Source: SIG607 sp036307305 (lineage in GTDB: Bacteria; Bacillota; Clostridia; Oscillospirales; Acutalibacteraceae). From it: a stretch of DNA of 64,000 nt. The stretch lies in contig JAXJXV010000002.1 in the NCBI GenBank assembly GCA_036307305.1, positions 62,001-126,000 of the forward strand, read 5' to 3'. The translations under genes were made by a program, and so were the position numbers. How positions within the stretch are numbered: position 1 is the stretch's first letter; every line of letters begins with the position of its first letter. The notes beneath the pieces were generated by a model. That model ran no database searches and had not been told where the DNA came from. It worked only from the letters and a program-made list of their open reading frames with translations. Shown here piece after piece: positions 35,462-43,004 of the stretch.

Positions 35462-36301
35462 TTATATGGCTTTATTTATGTAATCTATTGCAAATTTTTC
35501 AGCCATTGTCTCGGAAAGCGCTTTTGAATAGTACCAGCCTTGAATATAATCACAATTACTGTTTGTAACAAGTTTGTTTTGTTCATCTGTTTCGACGCCT
35601 TCGCATACAACCTTCAAGTTGAGATAGTGTGCTAAAGAAACAATTCCCATAAGGAGTTTTTTACCTTTTTCGGTTCTCGCCAAAAGAAGAATTTCTCGGT
35701 CAATTTTAACAACGTCAATAGGATATTCGCAAAGACTTACAAGCGAAGTATAACCGCTTCCGATATCATCAAGCGCTATGCGAAATCCTAATTTTTTAAT
35801 TTCAATAATATTAAACATTGCAATAACCAAATTGTTTTCAAGTGAATCCTCTGTAATTTCAATTATGAGTTTACTTCTGTCAAAATCGTATTTATTGGCT
35901 ATATTTTTAATTTTATCTGCAAAACCTTTTTCTGATATTGTAATTCTTGTAAGGTTACAGGACAGCGACACATCACAGAGCTTTGAATCTTTCCACTGCG
36001 ATAGTTTTTGACACACCTTTTCAAACATGTAGTAGTCAAATCTTGTAATAAGTCCTGATTTTTCCATTATTCCGATGTATGTGCCCGGAAAAACGACCTC
36101 TCCCGAGGCGTTTTCCCAACGTGACAATGTTTCTGCAGAAGCGATTTTATTATCTTTACTATCAACAATAAATTGAAGATACATTTTGAATTCTTGATTA
36201 TCAAATCCTTTTTTTATGTTCCTCAAAAGTTTTCTTTCGCTTAAATGGGTTTTTTCTCTGATGTAATTATTTTTAAAAAAATTACCGATTTTATTGCTCA
36301 T
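35462..36301 (-). CDS. Cytoplasmic EAL-domain c-di-GMP phosphodiesterase
   Basis: First gene behind the c-di-GMP riboswitch. 279 residues: a short N-terminal helical segment (1-35) and an EAL domain with no membrane helix. Catalytic residues are present: E57 in ETLSR (T for A), N116 in CNLTR, E148 and E151, D178 and D179 in DDIGSGYTS (I for F), K199, E234 and E237 in CEGVETDEQ, and Q254. Active hydrolysis of c-di-GMP is likely. Placing a phosphodiesterase directly under a c-di-GMP sensor gives a closed feedback loop with the cyclase gene just upstream. Confidence 0.9.
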   Translation of the reverse strand: MSNKIGNFFKNNYIREKTHLSERKLLRNIKKGFDNQEFKMYLQFIVDSKDNKIASAETLSRWENASGEVVFPGTYIGIMEKSGLITRFDYYMFEKVCQKLSQWKDSKLCDVSLSCNLTRITISEKGFADKIKNIANKYDFDRSKLIIEITEDSLENNLVIAMFNIIEIKKLGFRIALDDIGSGYTSLVSLCEYPIDVVKIDREILLLARTEKGKKLLMGIVSLAHYLNLKVVCEGVETDEQNKLVTNSNCDYIQGWYYSKALSETMAEKFAIDYINKAI

Positions 36302-36351
36302 CTAAGTTTTACCTCACTCTTAAATTACTGTGTTTTAAAAATAAAAAGCTA

Positions 36352-36381
36352 CAACAATAAAAAGTCTACAACAAAGACTTT
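36352..36381 (-). terminator. Possible riboswitch expression platform (weak terminator hairpin)
   Basis: On the minus strand AAAGTCT, a 7-base loop, AGACTTT, then a T-rich run, starting six bases after the aptamer closes. The stem is short and AT-rich. A near-repeat of the distal half (TTGTTGTAG with a T run) follows it. I cannot tell from the sequence whether ligand raises or lowers expression. Confidence 0.45.
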
Positions 36382-36386
36382 ATATC

Positions 36387-36473
36387 ATTGCAGCTGGACT
36401 GGCATAGTATAAACCTTAGCCTCTTTGCTTTGCGTCGCCGACTTTCGTCGGTTTTGCTAAATGTCTACGCAAT
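36387..36473 (-). promoter_or_regulatory. c-di-GMP-I (GEMM-I) riboswitch aptamer
   Basis: Minus-strand RNA with the GEMM-I hallmarks in order: AGCAAAACCGACGAAAGTCG (stem with GAAA tetraloop), the tetraloop-receptor segment GACGCAAAGC, GGCTAAGG, and ATGCCAGTCCAGCTGC, with closing ATTGC/GCAAT. Spacing and the invariant GACGCAAAGC, CTAAGG and ATGCCAG blocks match known clostridial examples. It lies between its promoter and the EAL gene, so it reads c-di-GMP and controls the whole 19-gene exopolysaccharide operon. Confidence 0.94.
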
Positions 36474-36475
36474 TT

Positions 36476-36504
36476 AGTATATTACAATGATTGGTCTTTG
36501 TCAA
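36476..36504 (-). promoter_or_regulatory. Sigma-A-type promoter of the exopolysaccharide operon
   Basis: Minus-strand TTGACA (36504-36499), 17-base spacer, TATACT (36481-36476). The TGA stop codon of the upstream cyclase gene lies inside the -35 box. Transcription should begin near 36470, at the 5' edge of the riboswitch. Confidence 0.85.
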
Positions 36505-38807
36505 GAATTTTGGGCTTTTGCAAAAACCCACAAAGTATCGGATATGTTATCATCTGTATCTGAAAGTTTGTATACACTTAAAAGCACACTCTTACCGTTA
36601 TTCTTCTTGAACATAATTCTGGGGATTTTACCATCCATAAGTTGATGTGTGAGCGCTTCATAGTTTAAGAAACTCATAACCGCACGGTGATAATCAGGGT
36701 CAACAGATTCAATAACGAAATTAGAGAACAGTTGCGAAAAATGTTCTTCATTTTCGTTATATTGCAAGTAAGCGGGCATCAAGATGCGTCTTACCTTATC
36801 GGTATCAAGAGACACACGGTATATTCCATTATAATTTTCTTTCAAAATAGAAAGCATTGTATCAATCTCGTGTATTCCTGTTTTCAGCTGAACATATTCC
36901 TTTTCGGAGGTTTCGGTAGCGGCACGCTGTTTATTTTGATAATATTCAGCCTTCTCCTCATACATTCTGACTTCCGCTTCTTTTACTAACTTTTCCGTAT
37001 CTGTATTTTGTGCTCTGAACGACATACCAACCGCAACATGATATTTTTTGGTTAACAGTTGCTCTTTAAACACTTCTATATTTTGATTCACAATGTCCTT
37101 TTCAACATTTTGGCAGAACACCAAAAATTCGTCTCCGCCCATTCGGTAAACCTTGTGGCTGTAGAAAACCTCTTTTAAGGTGTTGGCGATATATATAAGC
37201 ATTTCATCGCCCGCTGCGTGACCGTATTTGTTGTTTATAACATGCAGTTCGTTAACATCAACATATATGCAAGAAAAGCTCGTTCCTTGTTCTTTGTCGA
37301 AAGTTATCAAATCATTTTTATATGCTACACGGTTAAGCGCTCCTGTGAGCGAATCGGTTGTTGCTACGAGTTGAGTTTTATTAAGATAGTTCTTATTGTA
37401 AAGAGCCATTGAAAAACAAGCCGAAATTTTTTCTGCCAATATTCTAAAGTGACTTGCAAACTTGGCATTAACAGCCGCCAAAATCGTTATGTGATTAGAA
37501 TTGTTTATGGTTGCAGAAAATGAAATATCTTTTATTTTGAGTTGCTTTAACAGATTATAAAAACGAGGATTGGTTTGATATAAAGCCTTGTTTGGTTTTA
37601 TACACAACACGTTCACGGTTGCTTTGCTTATATTGTATTGATCTGTCGCATATCTAAATAGCTCTGTCTTGAAATAATTTATATCATCTTCTACCCAAAA
37701 ATTGCCTTTAGTTCCATGCAAAAGATAACTATAATCTTCTCCATAACTATCAAAGAAAACTACCGACCTTGCACCCGCAAAATCCGAAACGAGTTTTAGT
37801 GCATCGGTAATGTTATTCTGATTTCCTGAAATTTCCAAAAGAATTTTTCTAACATCTGAAGCACATGTTACTATTCCGTTTTCGTGTTTTTCACCTGTCA
37901 TTATAGCTGAAACATATAGAATGATTATGACAAGCATAATGGCGAACACTAAAAACAAAACATTTGTTAATTCTCGCACCTGGGCAAAAACCTGATCTTC
38001 ATATCTTACCATAGCAATAACTAGATTGAGGTCTTCGATGGTTGAATAATGCATATAAACGTTTTCATCTTTGTATGCCGATGCAAATGACACAAAACCT
38101 TTTTCTGTGGCCATTATTTGCTCATATGAGTATCCTTTATTGTAGTCACGTTCTTTTAAGAAAGATATGTTGCCAAGTTCTCTATGTATATTGTCAATAA
38201 TTAAGTCGCCCGTATCTTTATGATAAACGAAAAGTTGGGCATTAATGTTTTTGGCCATTTCGTTATATCTGGCGCCGATTTTGTCAAGTTGAATAACACC
38301 GTACAAAATACCAACCGTTTTATCGCCTGACTTTATCGGAACAGCGCTTCTTACAATTTCCTTGCCGCGTGTTGTAATATCGCTTACCCTTGAACTTATA
38401 TATACGCCTTTATTAGCTTCCTCTTCAAACGAAATATACTCTGATACATCCATAACACCGGATTTTGTAACAAAGGTATTGTCTTGGTTTAAGATTCCAA
38501 TATTTTCAATAAGTCCGATTGGCTTAAAGGACTCAAACATAATGTCATAGCGTTCTTCTTCACTATAGAGTGTTGCGGCAAAGTTTGCCATCGTAGCAAG
38601 ATTTTCGCGGTCTGATACCAACTGAAGCGTAATATCATCCTTAATCTGTTTTGTTTGGGAATGAAGATTTTCATACGCTTCTTCTTCCGCGTTGATATAA
38701 AGAGACGCTACCATAGTAAGAAAAACCACGCATAGTAAAAAAGCAGTAATAACAGTATAAGAAATGTTGTGGCGTCTATGTTTCTTTTTATCATGTTTTA
38801 TAGCCAT
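36501..38807 (-). CDS. Membrane diguanylate cyclase with extracellular Cache-like sensor (active GGDEF)
   Basis: 768 residues: membrane helix 18-38, an extracytoplasmic double-Cache-like sensor (about 40-280, with YISSRVSDITTRGKEIVRSA), membrane helix 283-303, a GAF-like segment (about 310-475), GGDEF domain (about 480-630) and a C-terminal PAS-like domain (about 640-768). The GGDEF core is intact: DSLTGALNR, D517 in VDVNELHVINNKYGH, and GGDEF at 557-561. No RxxD inhibitory site precedes it, so product inhibition is unlikely. It should make c-di-GMP in response to an external ligand. It has its own transcript and lies directly upstream of the riboswitch-controlled operon. Confidence 0.92.
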   Translation of the reverse strand: MAIKHDKKKHRRHNISYTVITAFLLCVVFLTMVASLYINAEEEAYENLHSQTKQIKDDITLQLVSDRENLATMANFAATLYSEEERYDIMFESFKPIGLIENIGILNQDNTFVTKSGVMDVSEYISFEEEANKGVYISSRVSDITTRGKEIVRSAVPIKSGDKTVGILYGVIQLDKIGARYNEMAKNINAQLFVYHKDTGDLIIDNIHRELGNISFLKERDYNKGYSYEQIMATEKGFVSFASAYKDENVYMHYSTIEDLNLVIAMVRYEDQVFAQVRELTNVLFLVFAIMLVIIILYVSAIMTGEKHENGIVTCASDVRKILLEISGNQNNITDALKLVSDFAGARSVVFFDSYGEDYSYLLHGTKGNFWVEDDINYFKTELFRYATDQYNISKATVNVLCIKPNKALYQTNPRFYNLLKQLKIKDISFSATINNSNHITILAAVNAKFASHFRILAEKISACFSMALYNKNYLNKTQLVATTDSLTGALNRVAYKNDLITFDKEQGTSFSCIYVDVNELHVINNKYGHAAGDEMLIYIANTLKEVFYSHKVYRMGGDEFLVFCQNVEKDIVNQNIEVFKEQLLTKKYHVAVGMSFRAQNTDTEKLVKEAEVRMYEEKAEYYQNKQRAATETSEKEYVQLKTGIHEIDTMLSILKENYNGIYRVSLDTDKVRRILMPAYLQYNENEEHFSQLFSNFVIESVDPDYHRAVMSFLNYEALTHQLMDGKIPRIMFKKNNGKSVLLSVYKLSDTDDNISDTLWVFAKAQNS

Positions 38808-38973
38808 TTCCCCACCCCTAAAATCACAAAATTCGGCATATATGTATAATTAATTATATAATAACACATTATTTAAAAATTTGCAATACATAATGTTAGT
38901 ACTTAATTTTTAGATAAGCCGCAAAATTGTAACTTTAATTGAAATTTGTTAAATTATGGAGAACACTATTCTC

Positions 38974-39004
38974 GGGGAAAATGTCAAGAGAACACCATAA
39001 ATTT
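38974..39004 (+). repeat. Right copy of the 31-bp direct repeat
   Basis: Identical to 15411-15441 and in the same orientation; begins GGGGAAAATGTCAAG. It lies 169 bases past the start of the cyclase gene and abuts the promoter of the RES gene. The stretch 38808-38973 shows no gene, only AT-rich sequence. Confidence 0.9.
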
Positions 39005-39006
39005 TT

Positions 39007-39035
39007 TTGAAAATCGTGTCGAAATATGTTATAAT
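39007..39035 (+). promoter_or_regulatory. Promoter of the RES-domain gene
   Basis: TTGAAA (39007-39012), 17 bases, TATAAT (39030-39035), 26 bases upstream of the ATG. It begins two bases after the 31-bp repeat, so whatever placed the repeat may also have brought or altered this promoter. Confidence 0.7.
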
Positions 39036-39060
39036 CTAATTAAAAATGGAGGTAAACATA

Positions 39061-39876
39061 ATGGAACACGAGATTAAGTCTACTTATTTAAAAAAATTTC
39101 TTACGGAAATTCAATATAATAACAGAAATCCTAAAGATACAAAAGCCATCGAATTATTAAATGATATTTCGACAAATCCAGAAAGAGTATTAGAACCCGG
39201 GTGTATTTTGTATAGAAGTAGAATTATAAAAAATGGAGATAAAATCTTTGGGGAATCGCCTTTTTGGGGATTTGATGAAAAAGGAAGTTTTGTTCCGCCT
39301 AAAAGGGCTACTAGAGATATGCGTGCAAACTATAGATACATACCATATTTGTATTGTAGCAATCATCCATATATATCAATTGTTGAAATCAGACCTCGTT
39401 TGGGTTCTTGTTTAAGTATGGCTTCACTTGTAGTTACAGAAAAAATCAGGCTTTTAGATTTGACGATGAAAAATGTAACAGCAAAAATGACCGAAGCCAA
39501 AAAGAATCTATTTGAAGATTTGTCTTATTTATACTCTAAACCAATAACAGAAGATGATGATATTTTAGATTATATTCCCACACAATTCATCGCTGAATTT
39601 GCTAAAAATATAGGGTACGACGGCATAGCATATAAAAGTTCCTTAACGCCGGAATATGATGCTGATAAAACAGGAAATTTTGATAGATTCAATATAGTGA
39701 TTTTTAATTATAAAAAATGCAAAGTGGTATCTTCCAATAAAATTTGTGTTAAAAGTTCTTTCTTAGAATGTGAACAAGTGGATTTAGGTGAAAATAAACT
39801 TGATGTTAGAGGTTATGTACAGGAAAAATTAGAAGAAATCATTGGCATACAAGAAACTTATATAAACAAAAACTAA
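39061..39876 (+). CDS. RES-domain protein, NAD-degrading toxin-like
   Basis: 271 residues from ATG 39061, behind GGAGG; an ATG at 39046 would place the ribosome site inside the gene. The RES core is visible: CILYRSRIIKNGDKIFGESP, GFDEKGSFVPPKRATRDMRANYR-type residues, IPYLYCSNHPYISIVEIRPR, then FIAEFAKNIGYDGIAYKSS and FDRFNIVIFNY. Known RES toxins degrade NAD and are paired with an XRE-like antitoxin. No antitoxin gene adjoins this one, and it has an N-terminal extension of about 45 residues. It is a lone plus-strand gene between the exopolysaccharide cluster and the recombinase. Possible roles are an abortive-infection toxin or an orphan. Confidence 0.8.
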   Translation: MEHEIKSTYLKKFLTEIQYNNRNPKDTKAIELLNDISTNPERVLEPGCILYRSRIIKNGDKIFGESPFWGFDEKGSFVPPKRATRDMRANYRYIPYLYCSNHPYISIVEIRPRLGSCLSMASLVVTEKIRLLDLTMKNVTAKMTEAKKNLFEDLSYLYSKPITEDDDILDYIPTQFIAEFAKNIGYDGIAYKSSLTPEYDADKTGNFDRFNIVIFNYKKCKVVSSNKICVKSSFLECEQVDLGENKLDVRGYVQEKLEEIIGIQETYINKN

Positions 39877-39883
39877 ATATTAG

Positions 39884-39912
39884 AGCCCACCGATAATTCG
39901 GTGGGCTTTGTT
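39884..39912 (+). terminator. Terminator between the RES gene and the recombinase
   Basis: Perfect 10-bp stem AGCCCACCGA / TCGGTGGGCT with loop TAAT, followed on the plus strand by TTGTTGTTT. It ends the RES transcript and probably also blocks the convergent recombinase transcript. Confidence 0.85.
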
Positions 39913-39914
39913 GT

Positions 39915-41624
39915 TTACGCCGTCTTTTTCTTTTTTGTAGGCTTTTCAGGTTCAATAAGATGCTTGTTGAGTTCTATATATTCAACAACCTGTGCATAGG
40001 CATCCTGGAACTTGAATACAACTTCGATATCTCCGCCCTCGTGCACGAAAATTTCTTCTACGAGTTCGGTAAGCAAAGGTCTTGTCAGACTTTCGATATT
40101 ACCGTACTTTTTGAAACGTGCCACAAACTCGTTCTCTTCGGTAATACCGTCTTGGAACTGCTCTGCAGATTTGTTAAGTGAGGCGATTTTTTCGTCAGCA
40201 ATCCTCAGTCTTTCATTAAGCCGTTCCTTTAACATCTGATATTCATCCACTGTGATGACACCGCTTTTCCAGTCGGGATAAAGGTCGGTAATCATAGACA
40301 CAAGTTTTTCACGTTCAGAAACCTGTGATTTCAGTGCCTTCTCAATATGACTTGATTCCTTTTTTCGTGCGGAATTATTATTGATTTGAGTGAGCAGTTC
40401 GCTCATTGTTGTTGCCGTATTAATCATATTTTGAATTGTCAAAAGCACTGCCTGCTCTAACTTATCAATGCGGATAGTGTGATTTGTACACGCTGATTTT
40501 TTAAGCTTCCTTGCTGTTACACAGCGATAGTAATGATACGTACCGTATGTGTGTTGATTGGTCTTTTTATTCATCACACGCTTACAGTCGGCACACCGCA
40601 CAAGCCCAGAAAATAAATCAACGTTTTTCTTTTTGGGGCTCTTGCGAATACTCTTGTTAAATAGTGCCTGTGCATTGTCAAAGGTCTCTTGGCTAATGAT
40701 TGGCTCGTGAGTACCTTCAACAATAATCCACTCATCCTTAGGAATTGCGCGACACTGCTTAATCTTATAACTGTAGGTTGTGTTCCTTCCTTGGACCATA
40801 TCACCAACATACATTCGGTTTTGCAAAATTCGGCGCACCGAACTATCAGGCCATAGACCGTCATTGCTTCTGCCACAGGGATGCCTGTAATTGAAGCCTT
40901 TTTGTTTTTTATACATTGATGGGTTGGGTATGCCCATTTCATTAAGGTCTTTTGTGATGCCAATGATACTCTCACCCCCAATAAATCGCTCGAAAATCAT
41001 TCGAACAATTGGTGCAGTTTCCTCATCAATGATAAGATGATGATTATCGTCCGGGTCCTTTAGATATCCGTATGTGGGGAAAGAACCAATAAACTTACCC
41101 TGCTGACGTCTGAGGTTCAGCGTTCCTCGCACGTTAACGGACGTGTTTGCCGCCAGAGATTCATTCATAATATTGGTGACACCAACCTTCACCAAATCGT
41201 TAAATGAGTTTATACCTCTGATACCGATATCAATCTGGTTGTTAATTGCAATAAAGCGAACCCCAAGTTTTACGAAAATCTTATCAAGATAGATACCGCC
41301 CTCGGTGTGGTTTCGAGAAAAACGCGAAAGGTCTTTAACCAAAACACAGTTTACCTTGTGGGCATAAATATCGTCCATCATTCTGTTAAAGTCAGGACGA
41401 TCAAAATTTGTACCGCTGTAGCCGTCATCCACATATATATCATAAATTTCCATATCGGGATAACGCTTAACATATTCTTTTAAAATTTCTCGTTGCGACG
41501 CAATCGAGTTACTCTCCGATTCCGTACCGTCATCACGGGACAGACGAAGATAAAGAGCAGTCTTCCAAACCTTTTTTGGTACGGAGGACTGCTCTAAAAT
41601 ATCTGCATATTTAGAATTTGCCAT
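39915..41624 (-). CDS. Large serine recombinase (resolvase/recombinase/zinc-ribbon)
   Basis: Site-specific integrase/excisionase of the TnpX-like type that drives mobilisable clostridial elements. About 569 residues from ATG 41624, behind GGAGG. The N-terminal catalytic domain contains TALYLRLSRDDG with the nucleophile S29, and DLSRFSRNH with conserved arginines. A recombinase domain (IVRMIFERFIGGESIIGITK) follows, then a zinc-ribbon segment (CADCKRVMNKK and YYRCVTARK) and a C-terminal coiled coil (VSEREKLVSMITDLYPDWKS). It faces the RES gene. Attachment sites should lie nearby, but I could not identify a core. It defines 39.9 kb to an unknown right end as a mobile element. Confidence 0.93.
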   Translation of the reverse strand: MANSKYADILEQSSVPKKVWKTALYLRLSRDDGTESESNSIASQREILKEYVKRYPDMEIYDIYVDDGYSGTNFDRPDFNRMMDDIYAHKVNCVLVKDLSRFSRNHTEGGIYLDKIFVKLGVRFIAINNQIDIGIRGINSFNDLVKVGVTNIMNESLAANTSVNVRGTLNLRRQQGKFIGSFPTYGYLKDPDDNHHLIIDEETAPIVRMIFERFIGGESIIGITKDLNEMGIPNPSMYKKQKGFNYRHPCGRSNDGLWPDSSVRRILQNRMYVGDMVQGRNTTYSYKIKQCRAIPKDEWIIVEGTHEPIISQETFDNAQALFNKSIRKSPKKKNVDLFSGLVRCADCKRVMNKKTNQHTYGTYHYYRCVTARKLKKSACTNHTIRIDKLEQAVLLTIQNMINTATTMSELLTQINNNSARKKESSHIEKALKSQVSEREKLVSMITDLYPDWKSGVITVDEYQMLKERLNERLRIADEKIASLNKSAEQFQDGITEENEFVARFKKYGNIESLTRPLLTELVEEIFVHEGGDIEVVFKFQDAYAQVVEYIELNKHLIEPEKPTKKKKTA

Positions 41625-41708
41625 AAAGCATAAGCCTCCATATTTTTTAATATGAAGGTATGGCCGTTTTTTTACACAACCGTAGTATACCATACCTTCG
41701 ACTTTAAA

Positions 41709-41981
41709 TCAACCCAAATTTGTTTGGTAATTTGCTCCAGACGAAAATACTGAACCGAGAGCATCAGTAAAAGTTCGGTTTCCGCCGAAACTCACCTTCA
41801 CTCTCACATCGCCGACTTTAAAAAGATAAGGGTTTTTAATTTGCTCAAAATAGTCATTCATTTTCTCAGGCACAGATTTCTCTGCGTCTATCTTCACATC
41901 ATGCAAATCAACAAGGCTATCTTTAGAACAATCGGCAATGGCAACATTTCTTAACATAATTAAATCAAAAGAATCTAACAT
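41709..41981 (-). CDS. Small conserved mobile-element protein (DUF6870-like)
   Basis: 90 residues: an N-terminal helix (FDLIMLRNVAIADCSKDSLV), then DLHDVKIDAEKSVPEKMNDYFEQI and NPYLFKVGDVRVKVSFGGN, ending with TFTDALGSVFSSG. The VDIxDVKID...QIxNPYxFxxGxxxVxVSF pattern recurs in small proteins encoded next to serine recombinases in clostridial elements. Function unknown. It ends 85 bases before the recombinase start, so the two are probably co-transcribed. Confidence 0.65.
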   Translation of the reverse strand: MLDSFDLIMLRNVAIADCSKDSLVDLHDVKIDAEKSVPEKMNDYFEQIKNPYLFKVGDVRVKVSFGGNRTFTDALGSVFSSGANYQTNLG

Positions 41982-42039
41982 AACTTGCCATTCCTTTCAT
42001 AAGATATTTTTTACCTTGCGAAAAACATTTATACAGCAT

Positions 42040-42165
42040 TTACCAATTGTTCAACGACTTCTTATTAACAAAAATTCGTCTTTCGACAAATCCCGTGCCC
42101 ATTCTTCCTGCGCTGCGAATTTCTTCAAATGTTTCTCGACTTTGCAATTTGAATAACTCCTTCAT
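42040..42165 (-). CDS. Possible 41-residue small protein
   Basis: Short frame starting MKELFKLQSRETFEEIRSAG and ending VNKKSLNNW. Codon use is plausible and it lies in line with its neighbours, but there is no convincing ribosome binding site and I recognise no family. It could be chance. Confidence 0.3.
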   Translation of the reverse strand: MKELFKLQSRETFEEIRSAGRMGTGFVERRIFVNKKSLNNW

Positions 42166-42229
42166 TATTTTCAAATCAAATCTGCCGCCAACAGATTCGA
42201 CCAATTAATTCTGTGAAATTATCTTTTCA

Positions 42230-42361
42230 TTAGATATTGCTCAACAGATATTGCGCATCTAGCATCATAAGTTCATCCACCTGTCGAATACAATCCTCAT
42301 AGGTATTAACCTCACGATCTAAAATCTCACGCATTTTAGCCTCATACTCTTTTTGAACCAT
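42230..42361 (-). CDS. 43-residue small protein of the mobile element
   Basis: Frame MVQKEYEAKMREILDREVNT continuing YEDCIRQVDELMMLDAQYLL, preceded by a strong GGAGGTG site 9 bases upstream. Amphipathic helical composition throughout. Small helical proteins of this kind are frequent next to serine recombinases. No function can be assigned. Confidence 0.5.
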   Translation of the reverse strand: MVQKEYEAKMREILDREVNTYEDCIRQVDELMMLDAQYLLSNI

Positions 42362-42502
42362 GCGATATACACCTCCTATGCAATTTTTAATTACTTTATA
42401 GAGCATACACCTTTATGGCGGATCAAGATTGTATACTTAATTGTTTATTTGTGTTGCCACCCGTCTTCTGTGTCATTGAAGGCGGACAGCAAGTTAAGGG
42501 AT

Positions 42503-42561
42503 ATTTTCGTCCACAAGAATTTTTACAAATCCTGTATGTGGTTAATCCTGTGGACGAAAAT
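42503..42561. repeat. Inverted repeat with ACGAAAAT arms, after the second RemA-like gene
   Basis: Perfect 13-bp arms ATTTTCGTCCACA (42503-42515) and TGTGGACGAAAAT (42549-42561) around 33 bases. A near-identical module follows the other RemA-like gene, so gene and module were duplicated together. No T run follows on the minus strand, so it is not an ordinary terminator. Confidence 0.8.
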
Positions 42562-42585
42562 CTAAATTAGCAGTCTAAACTACTA

Positions 42586-42843
42586 TCATTTGCTATCTTC
42601 GTGAAAACGCTTTTTTAATTCACTAGCACTAACAGATGAAATAACTATGCTTTCATCATTAAGCAAGATAATCGAACGAGTTTCATCATCATCATCTGTT
42701 ACATCATAGACCTCCGCAGAAGTTCTATCACAGCCATGCTTAAGCATGATTCTTCTAACCTTATCGGCATCGCTCGAAATAATAGCGCTGATTTTATTAG
42801 TATTTACGAACGCGCCGTTACCAATATTTATAAATTTAGCCAT
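42586..42843 (-). CDS. RemA-like (DUF370) regulator, copy 2
   Basis: 85 residues. KFINIGNGAFVNTNKISAII, KVRRIMLKHGC and TRSIILLNDESIVISSVSAS align by eye along the whole RemA/DUF370 fold. In Bacillus, RemA is an oligomeric DNA-binding activator of biofilm matrix operons. This copy has a longer central loop (VYDVTDDDDE) than RemA. It is tandem with the gene at 43005-43262 and about three-quarters identical by eye. It has a strong AAGGAGAACGC ribosome site. It probably controls genes of the element, perhaps through the ACGAAAAT motifs around it; that link is inference. Confidence 0.72.
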   Translation of the reverse strand: MAKFINIGNGAFVNTNKISAIISSDADKVRRIMLKHGCDRTSAEVYDVTDDDDETRSIILLNDESIVISSVSASELKKRFHEDSK

Positions 42844-42921
42844 ATGCGTTCTCCTTTCTTCTAAAATTTTTTATATTGCATATCCTGCTTCACGGGTCAA
42901 TGAAGCAAGATACATTTATAA

Positions 42922-42985
42922 GGATTTTCGTCCACAAGAATTTTTACAAATCCCCGTATGCGCTTAGTTCTGTGAACGAAAATCC
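42922..42985. repeat. Inverted repeat with ACGAAAAT arms, between the RemA-like genes
   Basis: Arms GGATTTTCGTCCACA (42922-42936) and TGTGAACGAAAATCC (42971-42985), one mismatch. The inner sequence and the flank AGTTAGCAGTCTAAACTACT match the module at 42503-42585, showing a duplicated unit. Just upstream lies a small hairpin TGCTTCA / TGAAGCA (42892-42908). Confidence 0.8.
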
Positions 42986-43004
42986 AAGTTAGCAGTCTAA
43001 ACTA

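Noticed and set aside
36361..36504. Extended riboswitch stem pairing CAAAGAC with GTCTTTG, which would give a clean antitermination switch
   Set aside because: The CAAAGAC half lies inside the promoter (just after the -35), so it should not be transcribed.
15411..39004. att sites of the serine recombinase encoded at 39.9-41.6 kb
   Set aside because: The recombinase lies outside the repeat-bounded segment, and serine integrase sites normally share only a short core, not 31 identical bases.
42503..42561. Ordinary intrinsic terminator after a RemA-like gene
   Set aside because: The arms are 33 bases apart and no T run follows on the minus strand; the matching module at 42922 also lies upstream of a gene that must be transcribed.
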